A stretch of 64,000 nt of DNA from Candidatus Altimarinota bacterium. GTDB lineage: Bacteria > Patescibacteriota > Gracilibacteria > BD1-5 > UBA6164. The translations under genes were made by a program, and so were the position numbers. The notes below the pieces were generated by a model. The model had not been told where the DNA came from. It was given only the letters and a program-made list of their open reading frames with translations, and ran no database searches. Where the stretch lies: contig JAOARJ010000013.1 of assembly GCA_025210615.1 (NCBI GenBank), positions 102,001 through 166,000 on the forward strand, in the 5' to 3' direction. Shown here piece by piece: positions 53,457 through 62,320 of this stretch (positions are counted from its first letter, which is position 1; each line of letters opens with the position of its first letter).

Positions 53457-54986
53457 ATGAGTAATAAAGAAACATTTTTTGTGACGACACCGATTTATTA
53501 TACAAACTGAATTCCGCATATTGGACATAGTTATGCCTCTATTATAGCAGATAGTTTGGCTAGATATAATAAAATTAATTGAAAAAAAGTTAAGTTTTCA
53601 ACTTGAGTTGATGAAAACTCTCAAAAAGCTGTTATTAAAGCGCAGGAGCAAGGATTAGACGTTATGGATTATTTGGATAAAATGGCTGATATCCATAGGT
53701 GAGTTTGGGATGGAATGAAAATAGAATATACTGATTTTATTAGGACTACTAAGCCAGAACATCACGAGTTTGTAAGAAGCGTTTTACAAAAATCTTTTGA
53801 TAACGGAGATATTTATGAAGGTGAATATGAATGATTATATTGCGTGTGATGTGAAGCGTTTAAAAAAGAAGATGATTTAATAGAAGTTAATGGGAAAAAA
53901 GTATGTCCAGATCATTTAACTGAGCCTGATAAAATTAAAGAAAAAAATTATTTTTTCAAACTTTCTAAGTATCAAAAATTTTTGGAAGAGTTTTATGAAA
54001 ATAATCCGGATTTTGTAACGCCATCAGATAGATTTAATGAAGTAAAAGCGTTTGTAAAGAGAGGTTTAGAAGATTTTTCTATATCTAGAGAAACTAATAA
54101 ATTTGGTATTAAATTGCCATTTGATGAGAGTCAAGTAACTTATGTTTGGTATGATGCTTTATTTAATTATTTGACTGTTTGTCAAGGTTGAGATGAAAAT
54201 TTTTGGCCTGTTAATTTGCATATAATGGCTAAAGATATAGTAAAATTTCATGCAATTTATTGGCCTGCAATGCTAAAGAGCAGTGGATATGAGTTACCAA
54301 AACAAATTTTAACAACAGGTTATTTTACTTTAGATTGACAAAAAATATCTAAGTCATTATGAAATGTTATTGACCCTGTAGAATTTAGTGAACAATATAG
54401 TAAAGACTTGATAGTTTTATATTTATTATCTAGTATAAATATAGGACAAGATTGAGATTTTAATACAAAACAAGCGATACTTACTTATAACGCAAAACTC
54501 GCTAATAATTTATGAAATTTATTGAATAGAGTGTTAGTTTTGACGCTTAAATTAGGAGAAGAAGAGTTAATTAGTTGATTTGAATTAGAAGAAAAAGCTG
54601 ATAAGCTAAAAGAAAAATTTAAGAAGAATTTAGAAAAATTTGCTTTAAAAGATTGTTTAGATGAAATATTTAAATTTCTTGATGAAGTGAATAAATATGT
54701 GGACGAAAATGAACCTTGGAAATTAATTAAAGCTGAAGAAGATAGAGAAGATGCACAAGCTGTTTTATATACTATTGCTGAAGGACTTAGAATATCTGCT
54801 TTAATGCTTTATAGCTTTTTCCCTGAAAAGATGTGAGAATTACTAACTAGATTAGGATTAACAGATTATGTAGAAAGACTTGAAAACTGAGAATTAAATA
54901 ATTTATTAGAAGAAAAAGAAGTTGTTTTTAAAATCACTGAAAAATGAAATCCTCTTTATACTAGATTTGATGTAGACGATAAATAA
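53457..54986 (+). CDS. metG: Methionyl-tRNA synthetase
   Basis: 509 aa. TPIYYTNGIPHIGHSYAS contains the HIGH motif; GQKISKSLGNVIDP contains the KMSKS equivalent (KISKS); Cys pairs for zinc are partly present (YCVGCEAF). No C-terminal tRNA-binding (Trbp111) domain, so the short form. Charges tRNA-Met. Confidence 0.97.
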
Positions 54987-54993
54987 AATAATA

Positions 54994-55025
54994 AAATTCT
55001 AGAAAAATATCTAGAGTTTTTTATT
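54994..55025 (+). terminator. Terminator after metG
   Basis: AAATTCTAG pairs with CTAGAGTTT (one G-U), followed by a T tract. Confidence 0.7.
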
Positions 55026-55039
55026 TTTTCATTCATTTT

Positions 55040-55069
55040 TTGACAAAAAGATATTCTATATGATATAAT
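55040..55069 (+). promoter_or_regulatory. Strong promoter, twin of the one at 59232
   Basis: Consensus TTGACA (55040-55045), 18-bp spacer, consensus TATAAT (55064-55069), about 40 bp before the gene at 55109. The surrounding ~45 bp is almost identical to 59226-59280. Confidence 0.8.
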
Positions 55070-55108
55070 ACTTTTGTATTTATATTATTTTAATTTAAAA
55101 TATTAATT

Positions 55109-56455
55109 ATGTGAAATAGAAAAAGCCTTGAATTTGGGCAAAATGCTATTACTACATGAGTAGAACCTAGTGATTTATGAGTACAAAATGCTACTAATGG
55201 ATGAGTTGATTCAAATGCAACTGAAAAATCAGAGTCTAAAGAAGTTAAAATTACTTTAGAACAAATTTTAAAAATTATTGAAATTGCAGATTTAAATGAA
55301 GAATTTTCGCTTATACCTGAAGGAAGAGAAGAAGACCTTGGATTTAATACGCCTGAGTTAGGTTTACTTAAAAGAGGTATTACATCTTATTTTTCTCTTT
55401 TAAGAAAAGATGAAAAACAAGAATTAAACAAAAAAATATTTGAATATGATAATCTTATTAAACAAAGTGAGGCATCAGGAGATATTGTTAAAGCAATGAC
55501 TTTAATTCAAGATAGAGATAAATTTATAGAAGATTTTCAAAAAGGAACAACTAAAAAAGAAAAAGAAGCTGTTAAAGAAGCTTTGACTTCAAAAATAGCT
55601 GAAATAATGTATAATGATTTAGTTAAAATAGTTAAAGAATTATCAGAACAATCAGCTCAATCCTATATTCCTTTTTTTGCTGAAGGTGTTTGATTTAAAC
55701 TTTATAATGAAGAAACAGCAGAATTTCAAAAATTAGATTATACATTTTTAAATGAAGAAAGAAGATCATTTATCGAAGAATTAGTAGGTGCTGATGTACG
55801 GGATGTTTATAATAAAATATTTAATAAAATAAAAGAAAATTATCCACAAGTAGAAACAATTAAATTTAAAGCTAATAATGATTGAGAAGAAAATTCTGCG
55901 GAATGAAATGATGATTCTTGACAAGAACAAACTGAAGTTGAGGAAATTTCAGAAAAAGAACTTCAAGAAATAGCTGAAAAAAAAGGAAAAATTAGAGAGT
56001 TAATAGACTGATTTGATTTTAGAGGTGTATTTACAGTTGGTGCGACATATAAGAAAAATCATCATGAGAAAACATCAGAATTTGAATGATCTGTTAAGCC
56101 TGCATTTGAGTCTTTTATAAATGAAATAATTTCTATAAGTGATTGAAAAGTAGATCTTTACCAATTTGAATCTATTATGGTAAATAAAATTGTTGATGCA
56201 ATTTGTTCTCGTTTTGATGTAGCTGGTTATAAAAAAGGAGAGGAAATTTATTATGCTAATAGATGAACAAAATTTAGAATATTTAAAGATATTTATTCGT
56301 CAGATTGAACTTTTCATACTGTAGAATATACCTATTTTTGAACAAAATATGCTGAATTAATGAAAGAATTTAATTATCTTGGAAGAACTGATGACGTTGA
56401 TGGTAAAGTTAAGAGAAAGTTAAGATGACCTTTAAATATGAATGATTCATTATAA
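55109..56455 (+). CDS. Hypothetical 448-aa protein from a consensus promoter
   Basis: MGNRKSLEFGQNAITTGVEP at the start. Soluble, acidic, helical, no signal peptide. Residues ~255-280 are a low-complexity Glu/Asn/Gly linker between two helical halves. No family recognised. It has its own strong promoter and terminator, as does the gene at 59300; the two share promoter, first residues (MG) and overall character, so a paralogous relation is possible. Confidence 0.72.
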
Positions 56456-56460
56456 GAAGA

Positions 56461-56486
56461 AAAGACTATTAATTTAGTCTTTTTTT
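56461..56486 (+). terminator. Terminator
   Basis: AAAGACTA pairs with TAGTCTTT around the TTAATT loop region, followed by T. Similar to the terminator at 60458. Confidence 0.7.
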
Positions 56487-56617
56487 GCTTTTATTTTTTA
56501 AAATTAGATTATTAATAAATAATATTAAATAAAGTCAATATAAAATTATAGATTTATTTTTGTGAAAATATTAAATTAATTATAATTAGTTTAATTAAAA
56601 TTAATTATAGAAAAAAT

Positions 56618-57163
56618 ATGAAAAAAATTCAAGTATGGATAACAGCATTTTTGTTTTGTATAAGCTTTTTTAGTACAGTTGTCGCTGATGAAGGAGAAGT
56701 TCAAGTTGATGAAAAAAAGATAGAAAGTAATTTATCATCTATCAGAGCATGACTTAAAAAAGCAGGTTTTTATTTAAGACAATGAAAAGAAGATAAAGCT
56801 TTAAAAGAAGTACAAAAAGTGTTAGAAAAAGATCCAGAAAATGAGCAGGCTCTAGCTTTAAAAACTGAAATTATTTGAGAATCAGCTCCAGTTCTTGAGA
56901 ATAAAGATGATAATGTTTTTAGTGAAGAAAGTCTTATGTGAGAAGAAAAAGCTGCTGCTGATAAACAAGTTGATTATATGAAGCTAGTGGAGGAAAATTG
57001 GTTAATTCTTGCTATTTTATGAGGTTCATTTATAGCATTGGTGATAATATTTATTATGTCTAGAATTAACAAAAATAAACAAAAAAATAATGAGAATCAA
57101 GATAAAAATAGTGAAAATAATGAAGAAAAAGATGTTTTTGCTGAACTTGAGGATGTATTTTAA
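56618..57163 (+). CDS. Exported TPR-like protein with C-terminal TM helix
   Basis: 181 aa. Signal peptide (MKKIQVWITAFLFCISFFST), a short TPR-like helix pair (AGFYLRQGKEDKALKEVQKV, then LEKDPENEQALALKTEI), a linker, one TM helix (~129-148) and a charged tail. No family beyond TPR. Downstream dut is 28 bp away. Confidence 0.65.
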
Positions 57164-57191
57164 AAATAATTAATAATATAAAATTATAAAG

Positions 57192-57632
57192 ATGAATGAA
57201 AAATTAAAAGTAAGGATAAAAACTTATGACTGAAAAAAATTAAATTATGAAACTTCTTGAGCAGTTGCTTTTGATGTGAAAGCTAAGCAAGATTATGAAA
57301 TAGAACCTTGAGAAACTAAATTAGTTGATACTTGAACAAGTATTGAAATTCCTGAAGGATATGGTTTAATTTTAGCTTCTAGAAGTTGAACTTTTAAAAA
57401 CTATGGGCTTATGCTTATCAATTGAATTTGAATTATAGACCAAGATTATAGAGGAAATAGTGATACATTAAAATATAATTATTATAATATTTCTAAAAAG
57501 ACAAGTGTTATAAAAAAATGAGATAGAATATGACAAGCAATGCTTGTTAAAGTATTAAAGCCTGAATTTGAAGTCGTTAGTGATATGAAAAATGAAAGTA
57601 GATGAGGGTTTTGAACAACTTGAATAAAATAA
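57192..57632 (+). CDS. dut: dUTPase-like (dUTP diphosphatase)
   Basis: 146 aa. The five trimeric dUTPase motifs are recognisable: AVAFDVKA (1), ASRSG (2), NGIGIIDQDYRGN (3, with catalytic Asp and Tyr), GDRIGQAML (4) and SRGGFGTTG (5). Hydrolyses dUTP to dUMP, keeping uracil out of DNA. Several motif Gly are TGA. Confidence 0.92.
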
Positions 57633-57711
57633 AACTTGCTATTTAAAAAAAATACATATAATAAGCAGGTAACTTTTTAAAAAGAATAATATTAATATTA
57701 AGAATTTTATT

Positions 57712-57891
57712 ATGGCTAAAGGAAAAAGAACATATGTATGAATGATGTCAGTTGAATCAGGATTACAATGTTATGTAACTAACATTCAAAAAAGAAATTT
57801 TGAAAGTGGTAAAAAACTTGAGCTTAGAAAATATGATAAAAAATTAAGAAAACATGTTTTACTAAAAGCTAAAGAAATTAAAAAAGGATAA
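57712..57891 (+). CDS. rpmG: Ribosomal protein bL33
   Basis: 59 aa. VESGLQCYVTNIQKRNFESG, then KLELRKYDKKLRKHVLLK matches bL33 (T..KN...P.KLELKKYCP..). Gly in YVGMM is TGA. Cys ligands of the zinc form are absent except one. Confidence 0.85.
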
Positions 57892-57915
57892 TCTAGAAAA
57901 TAGATTATTTTTTTT
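57889..57915 (+). terminator. Terminator after rpmG
   Basis: TAATCTA (57889-57895, including the stop codon) pairs with TAGATTA (57901-57907), followed by T run. Confidence 0.7.
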
Positions 57916-57937
57916 TGTCTAAAAATTTTTTAAACAT

Positions 57938-58275
57938 CAAAAAACTCCTCTAACGAGGGTACGTTAGTAGGAGCAGTCTCTCTACTGGTTTATCCACATC
58001 TGCTAGCGGACTTTAATATTTATATAGTGCAGGCAGGGGATTAAACTTACTTAGTAGGGATTAGGGTGTAAATGTTACAAGTTCGAACTCTTAAGGGGAG
58101 AGTTTTGAAAAATTCATTTCTCCAGGAATTTTTTTATTTATTTTTTGTTTTGTCGAGCTTTTTTAAATCTTTAATTCTTAGTTTAAAAACTTAAAGAAGC
58201 TCGACGATTTCTGTTATTTTTTTGTTTTTGTTTTTTCTCAGTAACAGTAAGAACATATTTAATGTGCGATTTACA
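57938..58275 (-). ncRNA. Structured RNA, copy 1 of a tandem pair
   Basis: No ORF. Compared with copy 2 (58624-58985), paired positions change together: GTCGAGC/GCTCGAC here versus GTAGAGC/GCTCTAC; GGAGA/TCTCC versus GGTGA/TCACC; CTAACG/CGTTAG versus a changed stem around the same loop AGGGTA. Identical single-stranded blocks include TTATCCACATCTG, CAGGGGATTAA and GTTCGAAC. The minus strand is chosen because a -10 (TATAAT, 58286-58281, after GC, with TGGAAA 17 bp upstream) sits at one end and a hairpin plus TTTTTT (CTCCT...AGGAG, then T at 57944-57939) at the other. Class unknown to me; raiA-type or another ornate RNA should be tested. Confidence 0.65.
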
Positions 58276-58498
58276 TAAATATTATAGCGTACTTTTTTAA
58301 GTCTTTCCAGTATTATAGCTTGACAGATTTATATATTATTTTATTAAAAATATTTTTTAGTTGAATATTGTCTATATTAAGCCATTTAATTTTATTATAT
58401 AAAAATACTAATAATTTTTTTGAAAAATATTTTATGTATAATTATTTTATACAAAAATTATAAAAAGTAGCTATTTATAAGGAAAAATATGTTTTATG

Positions 58499-58596
58499 CG
58501 GAGCTTAATTTTATTAAGCTCCGAGAGGCGTTTTATTTTTCGATTATTATAAAAGAGAATAAAACGCCTCAGTGGCGCGCCCGGAGGGCGCGCCAC
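58499..58596. repeat. Three consecutive perfect hairpins
   Basis: CGGAGCTTAAT/ATTAAGCTCCG (58499-58523, 11 bp, 3-nt loop); GAGGCGTTTTATT/AATAAAACGCCTC (58525-58570, 13 bp, 20-nt loop); GTGGCGCGCCC/GGGCGCGCCAC (58572-58596, 11 bp, GGA loop). The third is nearly pure G+C in a ~25-30% GC neighbourhood. No T tract follows, so these are not typical terminators. Function unknown; a processing, attachment or DNA-structure site is possible. Confidence 0.85.
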
Positions 58597-58623
58597 ATTA
58601 CACAATTAATAAAAATTAAGACA

Positions 58624-58985
58624 AAAAAATACTCCTACTTGCGAGGGTACGCTAAGCTAGGAGCTAGTTTTCCTTAGTATTCTTATCCACATCTGAGAGC
58701 GAGCTTTAATTATATAGTGCTAACAGGGGATTAAGTTATTATACTAGAAAGAGGGGTAAATTTTTCCCGTTCGAACTTTTATAGGGTGAGTTTTTGAATA
58801 TTCATTTCACCAGGAATATTTTGTTTTTAATTTTTGGTAGAGCTTTTTCAAATCTTCAAAATTTTATTTAAAAATTTAAAGAAGCTCTACTTATTATTTA
58901 TTTTTATTTTTTTTGTTTATTTTCTGTTTTTGTTTTTTGTTGTCTATAACAGTAAGAACAATTTTTAAGGAGCGATTTACAAAAA
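58624..58985 (-). ncRNA. Structured RNA, copy 2 of a tandem pair
   Basis: Same order of conserved blocks as copy 1 with diverged stems that keep pairing. Minus-strand -10 TATACT (58993-58988, again after GC) and terminator hairpin (CTCCTA...TAGGAG then a TATTTTTTT run ending near 58624). A further stem (CTGTT/AACAG) near the 5' end is shared, with different loops. The perfect DnaA-box-like TTATCCACA appears in both copies inside the conserved region, so here it is probably an RNA element. Confidence 0.65.
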
Positions 58986-59231
58986 CAAGTATAGCAAATC
59001 TTCATTTTATGGCTAGTTTTTATCTCTTGACGATTTAGTATTTAATTATTATAATAATTAAATTTTTATTTTATAAAAAATATTTTAGTTGATTAATAAA
59101 GGAATATGTTATTAAAATAAGTTTTTAACAAAAAGTTAACAATTTAAAATTTTATTTAGTTATATTTCGTATAAAAAAATTATACATTAGTGATTATTAT
59201 ATTAAAAATTTTTATTATTTTTTCTCATTTT

Positions 59232-59261
59232 TTGACAAAAAAATATTATATATGATATAAT
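59232..59261 (+). promoter_or_regulatory. Strong promoter, twin of the one at 55040
   Basis: TTGACA (59232-59237), 18-bp spacer, TATAAT (59256-59261), in a segment nearly identical to 55034-55085. It serves the gene at 59300. Confidence 0.8.
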
Positions 59262-59299
59262 ACTTTTGTATTTATATTATTTATTGTAATAATTATATT

Positions 59300-60466
59300 A
59301 TGTGAATTGAAAATTGAGTTTCAGGAGGGGAACTTTCTACTGAGAAAAAAGAGGTAAATATTTTTTTAAATCCAGAAGATTTTTTAAATCGTATTGATGC
59401 ACTAGATTTATCTCAAGAAATTAGTCCAGTTTATTTGCTTGAGGAGGATCTTGATGATAATGAAAGAAGGATAATTACAGAATCTGATGTCGAAAAAGAA
59501 ATTGATACCAAAAAATCTTTCTTAGATAATGTTGATATTAGATTATTACAAAAAGAATTTAATTTAATTTCAGCAGAACAAAATAATTTGGATAAATTAT
59601 TAGCGGATTATATTAAATTAAATAAAAATGATCCAACATTTGTTATTAATAATATTAACAAACAAAATTATATAAAAGCTTTAAAGGAAAGAATGAAGGA
59701 AGCTTTACTTAATAAGATTGCTCTAATTTTATCAAAATGGGTTTCTTGATGAGAAAATATTTATGAAAATGAGAATTGAAATTTATTTGTTAGATATACT
59801 TGAGAATTAGGAACAGGCTATTGAATGTTATTAACTAGAGAGCAATTTGAGTTTTTTAAAAACTTTTGAATTAATGAATTTTATATTATTAATGCTATAG
59901 CTCGTTTAAAAAATTGAAAAACTATTCAATGATCTTTACCAAAATTTAATGAAACAGGAGAATATTCTCTTGGAATGACCTATATAAAAACATTGATTAA
60001 TAAAATTGATTTGTCAGAACATTTTAGGGTTAATCATTTAGCTTATAAGCTTGTAGATGAGGAAGAAAAAGTTGATTTGGTTGCTACAGCTAGTTCTTAT
60101 AAATTAGATAATAATTCAAACGAAGTTAAAATTTTATTATGAGAAATAGAAAAAATTGTAACTCAATTTAAATGATCTGAACTAGAATTATCAGCGATTA
60201 GAGGGCAAATAAAACAATCTATATTAGATAAATTTTCTAATTATTGAGCTAGTATGGTTGATCGTTTTTATAAATACATGAAAATTATTGAAGATGAGAA
60301 TAATAATCCACATTTATTTTTAAGGTTTTCAAAGTCTCCGAGTGAGCATTTAATGGGGCCAGATAAATTTGAATTTTTAGCTAAATTCTGAATTTCACAA
60401 TCTGAAATTTTTAATGCTATAAAACAAAAATCAAAAATTATAGCAGATGAAATAAAAAAAGACTAA
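59300..60466 (+). CDS. Hypothetical 388-aa protein from a consensus promoter
   Basis: MGIENGVSGGELSTEKKEVN at the start; soluble, acidic, helical; dense TGA-Gly codons (about 20). No recognised domain. Shares a promoter and terminator type with the gene at 55109. The promoter conservation suggests co-regulation or recent duplication of the upstream region. Confidence 0.7.
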
Positions 60467-60486
60467 ATAAATAGTCTTTTTTTATT
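60458..60486. terminator. Terminator between convergent genes
   Basis: AAAGACTA pairs with TAGTCTTT around AATAAA, then T. Overlaps the stop codon of the plus-strand gene and ends at the stop of the ABC-F gene. Confidence 0.75.
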
Positions 60487-62203
60487 TTCTATTTTTTTTA
60501 CCTCTACCATATTTTTGTCTAATTCTTTTGGCTTCTTTTTCTCAAAGCTTATCTTCTAATGCTAGATTAAGTTGTGCTTCTTCATCAAATAAATTTGCAT
60601 TAAAATCAAGTCATTTTTCTTTTTTATATTTATAGTCTTCATAATTTCAATAATTCAATACAAGTTCTCAATCTGCAATTAGCCATAAATTATCAGCCAT
60701 TTTATTTACAAAATATCTATCGTGTGAGATAAATAAAATTGTTCATTTATATTTCTGCAGCGCTTTTTCTAAGGCTTCTCTAGAGTCATAATCAAGGTGA
60801 TTTGTAGGCTCATCTAAGATTAAAACATTGCTTTCGATTTGTCATAAAATCGCAAATAATAATTTACTAGTTTGTCATCATGATAAATATTTCACTTTTT
60901 TTTCTATATCTTCTTTTTCAAATAAATAATGATGTAATAATCAGATTAATTGCTGATCAGGATAATTTATTCAAAATTTCTCAAAATTTTGTCTTATAGT
61001 AGATTCTCTGTCTAATTCTTCGTGCATTTGTGAATAATAAGAAATTTTTAATCATTTTCACTTTAAAAGCATTCAATCTAGAACATCTATTTTTCACATT
61101 ATTGTTTTAAGTAAAGTTGATTTTCAAGCTCAATTTTCTCATACTATTCAGACTCTTTGATTTTTCATTAAATTTATTTCGCCAATATAAAACAGAGGGT
61201 CTTGTCTTCCTACAAACATTTCTTTCATATGAAAAATTCTTTCATTTGTTTCCTCAGTATAGTCAAAATAAAAATTTGGAGTTTTTGGGATATAAGGCTT
61301 TTCAACTCTATCTAATTTTTCTAATGCTTTTGCTCTACTTTTTGCCATAGAAGCCCTACTTCAAGCCCTAAAGCGGTTGATAAGTTTTTCTTCTTTTTCA
61401 ATATGCTCTTGTTGCCTTTCAAATCTTTCTAGAGCTTTTTTTTCTTTGATTGCTCTTTCTTTTAAATATCCAGAATAGTTTGTATGATAAAAATTTATAG
61501 GTCTATTTGGCCACATTTCATAAGTTTTATCACAAGTTTTATCCAAAAATTCTCTATCGTGGGAAATGATAATATAACCTCAATACCATTTAGTTTGCAA
61601 ATAGTTTTCTAGCCATTCAACACTATTTAAATCAATGAAGTTTGTAGGTTCATCAAGCATCAAAATATCAGGAGCTTCCAGCAGGATTTTTGCTAGTGCA
61701 ACTTTTGTTCTTTGTCATCAGCTTATTTGTGTTAAAGGTTTTTCAAGTAATTCAAAAATCCCCATACCAGAGGCAACTTGATGGATAGTATTGTTATAAT
61801 TATAACCTCAAATATTATTAAAAATATCGATTTTTTCAGTATATTTTTCTATTAAATCCATATTTTCTGGATTGTTTCACATCTCTTCTTCTAGACTAGA
61901 TAACTCTTCGTCCATTTTATTTATTTCAGTAAAAGCGTCTTTTAATTCTTCTCTGACTAATTTATCTTCGTTGTCGCTATAAATTTGTGATAAATATCAG
62001 ATTTTTAGGTTTCAAACATTGTCTAAATGTCAGTCAAAATCTGTTATTTCTCACGTTAAAATTCTCAGCAAGGTTGTCTTTCATACCCCATTTCATCAGA
62101 CGATTGATATTTTGTCTTTTTCGTTTAGTACAAAATCGATGTCATTTAATATTTCATGTCAATCTATTTCAAATTTGTTTATCTTTATTCTTAAATGTTT
62201 CAT
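60482..62203 (-). CDS. ABC-F family ATPase
   Basis: 573 aa with two ABC domains and no TM helices. Walker A: GGNGVGKTT and GENGAGKST; signatures ISGGQRTK and LSGGQTSK; Walker [12 protein letters not shown] and [11 protein letters not shown]. Between them is the ABC-F linker ([20 protein letters not shown]). ABC-F proteins act at the ribosome as translation or antibiotic-protection factors. Closest to the Uup/YbiT/EttA type; I cannot choose among them. Confidence 0.93.
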
Positions 62204-62320
62204 ATCTTCACAAAAACTCTATAAATAATAATTGAAAAATAAAAAAATAGTGTTAATATAATACTAAGTTTTTTTTATTATAAGAATAACTAGATTTTAG
62301 TAAATAAAAAATTTAAAAAA

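Noticed and set aside
57938-58985. Calling the tandem non-coding region oriC
   Set aside because: Only one DnaA box per copy, each in a block conserved for RNA structure, no dnaA/dnaN/gyrase genes nearby, and paired-base covariation points to RNA. Kept only as a low-level alternative in the findings.
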